From positions 1 through 12,874 of the forward strand of contig JAXJRB010000243.1 in the NCBI GenBank assembly GCA_036310845.1: a DNA stretch of 12,874 nucleotides, written 5' to 3'. Positions within the stretch are counted from its first letter, which is position 1; each line of letters begins with the position of its first letter. Made by a program: the position numbers and the translations under genes. The notes under the pieces were generated by a model. It did no database searches. It was not told the origin of the DNA and saw only the letters and a list, made by a program, of their open reading frames with translations. Of this stretch, positions 1 to 5,741 are shown in pieces. This DNA comes from COE1 sp036310845. Lineage in GTDB: Bacteria > Bacillota > Clostridia > Lachnospirales > Lachnospiraceae.

Positions 1-161
1 CTATGCGGAAAGCAGAATAAATCAAACATGCCGAACGCACCATTTAGGAAATACCAAACAAGCGGGTTTGCATTTGAGGCATATTCATTTGCTATACACA
101 AAACCTGAAAAGGAGTGCTAATAGCCTTGAATATTACTCCACTAAACTTGAATTTAATTTA
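1..161. other. Left edge, possible gene fragment on either strand
   Basis: This edge is open on both strands, so I cannot tell which one codes. On the plus strand, frame 1 runs from the window edge to a TGA at 106-108 (about 35 codons, with a MPNAPFRKYQTSGFAFEAY-like stretch), which could be the end of a gene entering from the left. On the minus strand, a frame is open from 158 to the edge (about 52 codons) but has no convincing start: its first usable codon is a TTG near 112 without a Shine-Dalgarno sequence. The stretch could also be an interspersed repeat whose two strands are both open. No function is assigned. Confidence 0.25.
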
Positions 162-341
162 TTACATCTGATGACGCACGACCGCATACTCATCCCCATT
201 ACGATAGTATGGGCATTCCTTATATTGTCCCTGACTTAAACGGACAGCATCGTCCTCATCCATATTCACTTCACAATAATAACATTCATCTTCATCATCA
301 TATACATTAAATGCACATGTATCACAACTTACTCCAGCCAT
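162..341 (-). CDS. Small cysteine-rich protein, DUF6472-like
   Basis: A 59-residue acidic protein with Cys at 6, 9, 20, 23 and 43: a CxxC pair, a second CxxC pair and a later CPYY motif. This spacing suggests a small zinc or Fe-S binding fold. I recall the family as DUF6472, found in Lachnospiraceae, with no known function. I chose the ATG at 341 because AGGAG (349-353) lies 7 nt upstream. An in-frame TTG at 374 would add 11 Arg/Asn-rich residues but falls inside the terminator of the upstream nuclease gene. No promoter was recognised between that terminator and the start, so expression may depend on read-through. Confidence 0.7.
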   Translation of the reverse strand: MAGVSCDTCAFNVYDDEDECYYCEVNMDEDDAVRLSQGQYKECPYYRNGDEYAVVRHQM

Positions 342-372
342 ATTTCTTCTCCTATTTCCTGAATTCCTATTC

Positions 373-407
373 AAAAAAACAACCCCTTCACTACATAAAT
401 GAAGAGG
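373..407 (-). terminator. Rho-independent terminator of the Rpn-like nuclease gene
   Basis: Read on the minus strand, CCTCTTCA (400-407) pairs with TGAAGGGG (383-390) around a 9-nt loop, with one T-G wobble. It is followed by TTGTTTTTTT (373-382). It lies 22 nt past the stop of the nuclease gene. On the plus strand the wobble becomes a C-A mismatch and no T-run follows, so it is specific to the minus strand. Confidence 0.8.
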
Positions 408-429
408 CCATTTTCATTTAATCACTTTC

Positions 430-1362
430 TTAAATTGAATTTCTAAGCGTTTCTATTTCTTCCCGGGTTAGACCTGTATATTTCTCAATAAGCTCTATCG
501 GCATATTATCTTCTAACAACTTAACAGCTATTGTATTTGATACCTGCATAGTTACTTGTTCTGTTACTTGCTGTGTCACTTGCTGTGTCACTCGTTGTGT
601 TACTTGTTGTGTCACTTGTTGTGTCACTTCTTCTTCTTTCTTTTTCAATTTTTCAGCTATTACAGGTTGCATTAATTCCTCTAATGCTTCACACATTTCA
701 GGCGCCTCCCTTCTCAAAATGGCAAATGTCAATTCATTTGCACGAATTGCAACATTCAATAAAGAATCCGCGTTATCTTTATCTTCTTTTCTTGATAAAT
801 TACTTGTACTTTCAATTAATAATTTTGCATCCCTACTCAACATCTCTTCTGTTAGTGACGTCAGCCAAACATGTAATCCTTTATCTAATTCCTTAGATAT
901 TATAAACTGTGTTGGAAACAACACATATTTGCCACTAACATAGTATATCCCTTTATATGGATTTGAAATAACATATCCTTCTGATTTCAACATAGCAAAT
1001 AACTTCTGCGGTTTACGCTCTTGAACAATAGATACGGTAATATCTCTTTGCATACGTTCATTTATTTCTTTACCGCTGGCCTTATACAGACAAGCATATG
1101 CAATGGTCTTAAAATAGGAATCTATGTTGATACCATCTTTTGGTGCCTTATATTCCATTATATTATGCTTACGAAACAATTTGCCAATTGTATTCTTTAT
1201 CTCATCCTGTCCCTGCTTATGTATCACAAGCAAATCAGCCTGCAACGGTTTGGAATTCAGATTATATTCATTGTAAAAATCCAAATCCTCCCTATTTTCT
1301 GCCAGTTCAAGCCGTACTGCGGAACAAAAAGCCGGATGCCATTGTATTCTTTTATCTTCCAT
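430..1362 (-). CDS. Rpn-like PD-(D/E)XK nuclease with VTQQ repeat tail
   Basis: A 310-residue protein resembling the Rpn / recombination-promoting nuclease (transposase_31-like) group of the PD-(D/E)XK superfamily, often multicopy in Lachnospiraceae and frequently misannotated. Visible signs are Asp43 in QADLLVIHK and Glu70/Lys72 in IMEYKAP, which fit the D...ExK active site. An alpha/beta middle follows, then a Lys/Glu-rich linker, seven VTQQ-type tetrads at residues 246-273, and a C-terminal helix ending GLTREEIETLR, typical of the group. Known Rpn proteins are DNA endonucleases that stimulate RecA-independent recombination; that activity is inferred here. I start at the ATG at 1362, behind AAGGGTGAG. 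An in-frame TTG at 1407 would add 15 residues encoded by a leader repeated elsewhere in the window, so it is less likely. It has its own promoter and terminator, suggesting a single-gene unit. Confidence 0.75.
   Translation of the reverse strand: MEDKRIQWHPAFCSAVRLELAENREDLDFYNEYNLNSKPLQADLLVIHKQGQDEIKNTIGKLFRKHNIMEYKAPKDGINIDSYFKTIAYACLYKASGKEINERMQRDITVSIVQERKPQKLFAMLKSEGYVISNPYKGIYYVSGKYVLFPTQFIISKELDKGLHVWLTSLTEEMLSRDAKLLIESTSNLSRKEDKDNADSLLNVAIRANELTFAILRREAPEMCEALEELMQPVIAEKLKKKEEEVTQQVTQQVTQRVTQQVTQQVTEQVTMQVSNTIAVKLLEDNMPIELIEKYTGLTREEIETLRNSI
544..627 (-). repeat. Seven 12-bp tandem repeats coding VTQQ
   Basis: Seven consecutive in-frame 12-bp units lie inside the nuclease gene. The consensus on the coding strand is GTGACACARCAA, encoding VTQQ, VTQQ, VTQR, VTQQ, VTQQ, VTEQ and VTMQ. 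Units differ mainly at synonymous or third positions, with divergence growing toward the 3' end. Units of exactly 12 bp let copy number change without breaking the frame. The protein stretch is probably an extended helix or fibrous linker between the nuclease part and the C-terminal helix. Confidence 0.9.
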
Positions 1363-1370
1363 GTATCTTC

Positions 1371-1414
1371 TCACCCTTATTATAGCAATAGAAGTTCCTC
1401 TTTTCAATTCATAT
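1371..1414 (-). repeat. Leader repeat, copy 1 (nuclease gene 5' UTR)
   Basis: This 44-bp stretch matches 2139-2182 at 38 of 44 positions in the same orientation. Both copies lie just upstream of the start region of a minus-strand gene and read GAGGAACTTCTATT then TAAGGGTGAG on that strand. This copy supplies the nuclease gene's ribosome-binding sequence. Confidence 0.8.
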
Positions 1415-1447
1415 AATCGAAAACGATTAGAACCTATGTTCGATTAT
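1413..1447 (-). promoter_or_regulatory. Candidate operator, three TAATCG/CGATTA half-sites
   Basis: TAATCG (1414-1419), CGATTA (1424-1429) and CGATTA (1441-1446) make two nested dyads. The tight one is TAATCG-AAAA-CGATTA. The wide one is ATAATCGAA (1413-1421) against TTCGATTAT (1439-1447). They sit on the -10 and the expected transcription start of the nuclease promoter, where a repressor would block initiation. The binding protein is not identified. Confidence 0.45.
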
Positions 1448-1474
1448 AATATCACCATTCCTTATCTATGTCAA
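1446..1474 (-). promoter_or_regulatory. Sigma-A-type promoter for the Rpn-like nuclease gene
   Basis: On the minus strand there is a perfect -35 TTGACA (1469-1474), a 17-nt spacer and TATTAT (1446-1451). An overlapping TATAAT occurs at 1443-1448 with a 20-nt spacer. The start ATG is about 85 nt downstream, leaving a leader that carries the repeated 44-bp element. Confidence 0.7.
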
Positions 1475-1514
1475 TATAATATATACAAATAATAAACACC
1501 TCTGTTATTAATAC

Positions 1515-1556
1515 AAAAAAAGTAGGCAACTACCTTTATCACATGTAATTGCCTAC
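1515..1556 (-). terminator. Rho-independent terminator downstream of the pseudogene
   Basis: GTAGGCAA and TTGCCTAC (1522-1529 and 1549-1556) form a perfect 8-bp stem. Read on the minus strand it is followed by seven T (1515-1521). It lies about 55 nt past the last pseudogene stop and separates that unit from the nuclease promoter. Confidence 0.8.
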
Positions 1557-1609
1557 CTTATTACTTTTCATTCTTAGCCATACTTTAGAAAACTCTTTAT
1601 TCTTACCAC

Positions 1610-2111
1610 TCATAATATGGGGCATTTCTTGCACCACATATTAACTGAATACCTAATTTTATTAATGTCATTATACCCACTGGTTGTATAACCACTTGTA
1701 AAACCTTTTATGGTAATTGTCTCCCCCACCTTAAATGGTGTATCTGGCTCAACCACCAGTCGAAAATCCATACCATAACTATTCTCTAAAGTCAAAACCA
1801 TTCTCGGCAGGTATTCCCCAAAATCTGCCACAAAACCGTCATATCAATGGCAACTGATTACCTTTCCTGTTACTGTATAATTATATACTTTCTCATAGAA
1901 GCTTCGATATCCTGTTTCCGGAAAATGCACAGGATACTCCTCATATTCAAGTTCTCCCGTAAGATATGCCTCTATCAACTCATCTGCTGTGCATAGAATT
2001 GGGCATCGAATATCCATCCGTTCTCCATTAACCTTGGCTCTGCACATACTGTCATGCTACATCCAAACAATACGCTAAGTGTTGCTGCCATCACCAACAT
2101 TTTTTCTTCAT
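1610..2111 (-). pseudogene. Decayed secreted protein gene with OB-like C-terminal domain
   Basis: Remnants of one gene are spread over two frames. AGGAG (2122-2126) precedes ATG at 2111, which reads MKKK and then hits a stop. Adding one A to the six-A run (2100-2105) restores MLVMAATLSVLFGCSMTVCA, a convincing signal peptide, followed by EPRLMENGWIFDAQFYAQQM, ending at a TGA at 1975-1977. A second shift is needed between about 2000 and 1975 to enter the frame beginning DELIEAYLTGELEYEEYP. That frame carries YTVTGKVI, is cut by TGA at 1844-1846 where a Trp codon would fit (CH-stop-YDG), and continues through VVEPDTPFKVGETITIKGF to the stop at 1610-1612. The last part resembles an OB-like extracellular domain; that is inference. 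Two frameshifts and one nonsense codon indicate a pseudogene, or sequencing error at the A run plus other damage. Confidence 0.65.
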
Positions 2112-2138
2112 AAGTAAGTTTCTCCTTTCACAACTTAC

Positions 2139-2182
2139 TCACCCTTATTGCAGAAATAGAAGTTCCTCTTTTCGCTTCATGT
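2139..2182 (-). repeat. Leader repeat, copy 2 (upstream of the pseudogene)
   Basis: Second copy of the 44-bp element, with six mismatches to 1371-1414. Here the ribosome-binding site actually used (AGGAG at 2122-2126) lies downstream of the element. The element is therefore a shared 5' UTR or recombination scar rather than only a ribosome-binding region. I see no clear promoter between it and the end of the transporter gene at 2222. Confidence 0.8.
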
Positions 2183-2221
2183 CACAACCCATATCAGAAC
2201 TTATGTATGTTATTCTAAAAA

Positions 2222-3172
2222 TCAAACAACCCCTTTCAGTTTTAAAACAAACAACCAGAAAGAAATCGTTATAGAACTTAAAAACGTTGAAAAAACTATG
2301 CAGCCGGAAGATAACACACCCTCATACCCTGTATTTCTTGCCATAATATAGGCACTTACCGTAGTAGGCGCACCTAGCATAATCAGTATTGCTATTAACT
2401 TCTCATCCGCAAATCCAAGTTTAACTGCTAATGGTAAAAAAATGGCCGGAAGAACCACAAGCTTAATCATTCCCGACAAAATGGTAGGAGCTAATTGACC
2501 AGCTACCTTTTTCCCTTCAAATCCTGCTCCCAGTCCAATCAAAGCAAGCGGGGTTGCCAAAACCGAAAAATTCTGAAGTGTTTTATCCATAACATATGGT
2601 ATTTTGAACTTTACCAAAGAAAGAATCATTCCAATTGTAATTCCTACTATAATGGGATTCTGAATAATTTCTATCAAAGACTCTTTTATCATTTCGCTTT
2701 TCTTTTTTATATGGTTATGCGGAACAGCAAATAATAATATTACAACTGCCATTACATTATATAGAGGCACTGTCGCAAACACCATAAGCGGCGCAACAGA
2801 TGTACTTCCATATATATTCTGAACAAAAGCAATACCTAAAACAGCTGCACTCCCTCTATAAGAAGCCTGTATAAATTCTCCAAGAATTGATTTTTTCTTT
2901 ATAAATAATATAGCGAATACCGTAATACCTAATATACTTCCCAAAGTAACTAAAAAACAAAAAAGCACAAATCGAAAATCCATAACCTGATAAAAATCAG
3001 TCGAAGCTATGTCCATCATCAATAAAATTGGCAACGTCACTTTGAAGTTTAAATGATTTAATTTATTTATAAAGCTTTCATCCAGCATTTTCATGCATCG
3101 CAAAATATATCCTGCCATCATCACCAAAAAAACGGGAACAGTAGCATTAAGACAAAATAGCAAATTATTCAT
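2222..3172 (-). CDS. AEC family transporter (auxin efflux carrier type)
   Basis: A 316-residue integral membrane protein with about ten hydrophobic helices in two halves, the layout of the AEC/PF03547 family. The N-terminus (VPVFLVMMAGYILRCMKMLD) and LPILLMMDIA near residue 50 are typical, as is the LATPLALIGLGAGF segment. Bacterial members are thought to export or import small organic acids such as malate; the substrate here cannot be read from sequence. I chose ATG 3172, one base past the DJ-1 stop codon. It has no Shine-Dalgarno sequence, which suggests translation coupled to the DJ-1 gene. A TTG at 3187 would overlap that gene and add only five residues. Confidence is high for the family, none for the substrate. 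Confidence 0.85.
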   Translation of the reverse strand: MNNLLFCLNATVPVFLVMMAGYILRCMKMLDESFINKLNHLNFKVTLPILLMMDIASTDFYQVMDFRFVLFCFLVTLGSILGITVFAILFIKKKSILGEFIQASYRGSAAVLGIAFVQNIYGSTSVAPLMVFATVPLYNVMAVVILLFAVPHNHIKKKSEMIKESLIEIIQNPIIVGITIGMILSLVKFKIPYVMDKTLQNFSVLATPLALIGLGAGFEGKKVAGQLAPTILSGMIKLVVLPAIFLPLAVKLGFADEKLIAILIMLGAPTTVSAYIMARNTGYEGVLSSGCIVFSTFLSSITISFWLFVLKLKGVV

Positions 3173-3173
3173 T

Positions 3174-3728
3174 TTAGTTATACACAATACTCTTTGCTAC
3201 GTTTTCTGCGTTCTGTTTATCAGTTAAAGCTTCTATAATAGCAAGTGCAAACTCTATTGTTGTCCCTACACCTCTACTCGTAATAATATTTCCATCTACA
3301 CATACACTTTCATAAGAAATAATTGCTTCCTTTAAATCCTTTTCCATATTTAAATAGCAACATGCCTTTTTTCCTTTTAACAATCCTCTTTTCCCAAATA
3401 TGGTAGGTGCTGCACAAATTGCTGCGATATACTTTCCCTTTGATGCAAAATAATCAATTTGCTCCATCAATGGCTCATAAGCTCCCAGATTCATAAATCC
3501 AGGCTTTCCTCCCGGCAAAACTAACATATCTGCATCATCACAGTTTATCTCCTCAAAACTTCTATCTGCTTTCACACAAATATCATGAACACCAAGCACC
3601 TCTTTTGTCCCTGTTATCGCAACAGTTTCCAGGTCAATCCCTGCTCTACGCACTAAATCCACCACAGTCATGGCTTCTACTTCTTCATAGCCTTCCGCCA
3701 AAAATAAATATACTTTTTTCATAATCAT
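3174..3728 (-). CDS. DJ-1/PfpI family protein (YajL/ThiJ-like)
   Basis: A 184-residue cytosolic protein of the DJ-1 branch. Glu18 in AEGYEEVEAM and the nucleophile Cys105 in the AAICAAP elbow are both present, as is LPGGKPGFMNL. The family includes glyoxalase/deglycase-type enzymes and oxidative-stress sensors, and the reactive Cys is usually the site of chemistry or oxidation. Length fits the family (about 180-190). Two starts are possible: ATG 3728 (AGAGG 4 nt upstream) and ATG 3722 (AGAGG 10 nt upstream). The next gene, an AEC transporter, begins one base after this stop, so the two form an operon. The regulator upstream and the dyad at 3797-3827 suggest induction by an electrophile or oxidant. 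The exact reaction is unknown. Confidence 0.88.
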   Translation of the reverse strand: MIMKKVYLFLAEGYEEVEAMTVVDLVRRAGIDLETVAITGTKEVLGVHDICVKADRSFEEINCDDADMLVLPGGKPGFMNLGAYEPLMEQIDYFASKGKYIAAICAAPTIFGKRGLLKGKKACCYLNMEKDLKEAIISYESVCVDGNIITSRGVGTTIEFALAIIEALTDKQNAENVAKSIVYN

Positions 3729-3773
3729 TCAACCTCTTTTTTTACTTATATCTGTTGCGGATCCACATGTTGT

Positions 3774-3802
3774 ATTGTAATGCGTATTTGTCACTTGGTA
3801 AA
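3774..3802 (-). promoter_or_regulatory. Candidate promoter of the DJ-1/transporter operon
   Basis: On the minus strand, TTTACC (3797-3802), a 17-nt spacer and TACAAT (3774-3779) make a plausible sigma-A promoter about 45 nt upstream of the DJ-1 start. The -35 is shared with the edge of the dyad at 3797-3827. Confidence 0.5.
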
Positions 3803-3827
3803 TTACCCACTTTTTTGTAAGTATACC
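3797..3827. promoter_or_regulatory. Imperfect dyad, candidate HxlR operator
   Basis: This 31-bp segment is bounded by GGTA and TACC, with ACTT...AAGT in the centre, giving an imperfect inverted repeat. HxlR-family regulators commonly bind GTA...TAC dyads near -35 elements. Its place between the HxlR gene and its likely target, overlapping the -35, is the main support. Confidence 0.4.
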
Positions 3828-3832
3828 TAAGC

Positions 3833-4195
3833 TTATGGAATCAACCCTTTTTCTCTTAATATATCTTCTTTTCCCTGTGCCATCAGATAATCAATTCCTA
3901 TATGTTGCATAATTTTTAATGCCTCTAGTATTTGATTACCCATTTCCTTGGTTAATGAGTATTCCACATGTAAGGGATATCCTTGAAAAGTTTCCTTTTC
4001 TACAAAACCATATTCTATTAACTCATGAAGCTGTTCTAACAACATTTTTTGTGTAATGCCATCTATATCTTTTTCCAACTTTGCTAAGGATGTTGGTCCC
4101 AAGCGAAGTCTCCATAAAATAATGGATTTCCACTTTCCCTTTATCATGTCATGTATAAGCTCTAATGGACATGTAAACTCTTCACGTACTTTCAT
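3833..4195 (-). CDS. HxlR family winged-helix regulator, possible redox sensor
   Basis: A 120-residue protein with the HxlR winged-helix core: CPLELIHDMIKGKWKSIIL, then LAKLEKDIDGITQKMLLEQL (recognition region) and the wing GYPLHVEYSLTKEG-like. Cys9, directly before the first helix, is in the place of the single reactive Cys of YodB, HypR and QorR, which respond to quinones, disulfide stress or oxidants. It is followed on the same strand by the DJ-1 and transporter genes, the likely targets, and may also control itself. The start ATG has AGGAG 9 nt upstream. The family is clear; ligand and mechanism are inferred. Confidence 0.85.
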   Translation of the reverse strand: MKVREEFTCPLELIHDMIKGKWKSIILWRLRLGPTSLAKLEKDIDGITQKMLLEQLHELIEYGFVEKETFQGYPLHVEYSLTKEMGNQILEALKIMQHIGIDYLMAQGKEDILREKGLIP

Positions 4196-4220
4196 AATAT
4201 CTTTCTCCTATCCTCTTGGC

Positions 4221-4254
4221 ACAACCAAAACGGGACGCCTTTCGGCATCCCGTT
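4221..4254 (-). terminator. Rho-independent terminator of the glgC-glgD-spoVG block
   Basis: On the minus strand, AACGGGATGCC pairs with GGCGTCCCGTT around a GAAA tetraloop (4229-4254), with one T-G wobble. It is followed by TTTTGGTTGT. On the plus strand the wobble becomes a C-A mismatch. It sits 36 nt past the spoVG stop and 34 nt before the HxlR gene, so that gene must use its own start or read-through. Confidence 0.8.
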
Positions 4255-4290
4255 ACCCACATTATGTTATAAAATTTAAGCTTTTATTTT

Positions 4291-4566
4291 TTAAGCTTCC
4301 TCGTCCGGCTCTAATAAAGCCTTCTCATAGCTTTCAAGAATTGTCTTCTGTATGATTTCTCTTGTGGAAGAATTGATTGGATGTGCGATATCTCTATATT
4401 CGCCATCTGCCGACTTCTTACTTGGCATAGCAATAAAGAGCCCCTTTTCTCCTTCGATTACCTTAATATCATGAACTACAAATTCATCATCAAGAGTAAT
4501 AGAAACTACTGCCTTCATCTTTCCTTCCTTTGTAATTTTGCGAACGCGTACATCTGTAATCGTCAT
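4291..4566 (-). CDS. spoVG: Septation / RNA-binding regulator SpoVG
   Basis: A 91-residue protein that matches SpoVG through most of its length: MTITDVRVRKI, the middle EGEKGLFIAMPSKK, and DIAHPINSSTREIIQ. SpoVG is a small site-specific nucleic-acid binding protein that affects septation, sporulation and many other genes in Bacillota. AAGGGGG lies 9 nt before the ATG. The gene follows glgD by 54 nt; no convincing promoter is visible in that gap, so it may be cotranscribed with glgC-glgD. A terminator follows. Linkage of SpoVG to glycogen synthesis is suggestive of a stationary-phase or sporulation role but not proven. Confidence 0.95.
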   Translation of the reverse strand: MTITDVRVRKITKEGKMKAVVSITLDDEFVVHDIKVIEGEKGLFIAMPSKKSADGEYRDIAHPINSSTREIIQKTILESYEKALLEPDEEA

Positions 4567-4620
4567 TCCTTAGTTCCCCCTTTGCAAGTCATAGTGAATT
4601 ACTTTAACACAAACATTACT

Positions 4621-5739
4621 TTATAAAACATATCTTTCATTTTTCTCAACCACGACTTTAATTCCATTTTCCCCTACGTGGTAAGAATTAGCTCTAATCG
4701 TATCACGGCTTTCTACAATACAGTTTTCAATGTGGGTGTTATCGCCTAGATACACATCATTTAAAATGATGGAGTTTTTAATATAACAGTTATTGCCAAC
4801 AAATACCTGCTTAAACAAAATAGAATTTTCTACTGTTCCATTTACGATACATCCGCTGGAAATCAAGCTATTCTTAACCTGTGCACCAGGATTGTACTTT
4901 GCAGGTGGCAAATCATCAACTTTAGAATACACATCTGGATGCTGCTTGAAGAAGTAATTACGAATATCAGGCTTTAAGAAATCCATATTTGTTCCGTAAT
5001 AATCCTCTACAGATGCGATATTTCTCCAGTAAGAATTAATCTTATATCCGTAGATTCTCTTCACATCCTTATAACGAATCAGAATGTCCTGTACAAAATC
5101 ATATCTTCCTTCCTCTGCACACTTCTCCAACAATTCAATTAACTGTCTTCTTCTGATTACATAGATACCACAGGAAACGGTTGTGGACTTTACTACCATT
5201 GGCTTTTCTTCGAATTCTTCAATACGGAAGTCCTCGTTCATCTTAACCGTGCCATAACGCTCAATTTCTGCATCTGCAGGCATATCCTTAACTACGACTG
5301 TAATATCTGCCTTCTTTGCAATGTGATATTCTAATACTTTATTATAATCCATTTTGTAGACACAATCGCCATTTGCGATGACTACGTATGGTTCATGGCT
5401 TCTTTTCAAAAACAAAATGTTCTGGTAAATACTTTCTGCTGTTCCTCTGTACCAATTACTGTTATCAGGGGTTACAGTTGGTGTAAAAGTATACAAGCCC
5501 CCCTGCTTACGTCCAAAATCCCACCACTTAGACGAATTCAAATGTTCATGAAGACTTCTTGAATTATACTGTGTAATAACCGCAACCTTCTGAATATGGG
5601 AATTTGTCATGTTACTTAATGTAAAATCAATACTTCTATAGCTTCCTGCTATCGGCATTGCGGAAATGGCTCTTTTATGAGAGAGTTCCTTCATTCTCTT
5701 GCTGTTTCCACCTGCCAGAATAATACCTAATGCTCTCAT
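4621..5739 (-). CDS. glgD: ADP-glucose pyrophosphorylase regulatory subunit GlgD
   Basis: A 372-residue GlgC homologue, the usual size for GlgD. The N-terminal nucleotide loop is degenerate: AGGNSKRMKEL (9-19) replaces the AGGQGSRLG of its partner. WYRGTAESIYQN (97-107), NGDCVYKMDY and FEEKP are kept, and the C-terminal third is a left-handed beta-helix with SIILNDVYLGDNTHIEN-type repeats. In Bacillota GlgD pairs with GlgC and raises its activity; alone it is poorly active or inactive. The gene starts 2 nt after the glgC stop, so the subunits are translated together; the purine-rich GGTGGGTGAG near the glgC stop may serve as ribosome-binding site. Confidence 0.93.
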   Translation of the reverse strand: MRALGIILAGGNSKRMKELSHKRAISAMPIAGSYRSIDFTLSNMTNSHIQKVAVITQYNSRSLHEHLNSSKWWDFGRKQGGLYTFTPTVTPDNSNWYRGTAESIYQNILFLKRSHEPYVVIANGDCVYKMDYNKVLEYHIAKKADITVVVKDMPADAEIERYGTVKMNEDFRIEEFEEKPMVVKSTTVSCGIYVIRRRQLIELLEKCAEEGRYDFVQDILIRYKDVKRIYGYKINSYWRNIASVEDYYGTNMDFLKPDIRNYFFKQHPDVYSKVDDLPPAKYNPGAQVKNSLISSGCIVNGTVENSILFKQVFVGNNCYIKNSIILNDVYLGDNTHIENCIVESRDTIRANSYHVGENGIKVVVEKNERYVL

Positions 5740-5741
5740 AA

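Noticed and set aside
544..627. CRISPR-like or intergenic minisatellite array
   Set aside because: Units are 12 bp, contiguous, without spacers, and in frame inside the nuclease gene.
573..896. Hydrophobic plus-strand frame (VSLVVSL repeats) as a membrane protein
   Set aside because: It is the antisense reading of the VTQQ repeat and its flank, without a ribosome-binding site.
2098..2126. Programmed frameshifting at the six-A run of the secreted-protein gene
   Set aside because: The same gene has a second shift and an internal stop, so decay explains the data better than programmed slippage.
4217..4290. Separate promoter for the HxlR gene
   Set aside because: A TTAAAA-17-TATAAC match exists just after spoVG, but it lies upstream of the terminator hairpin and has a poor -35; not listed as a feature.
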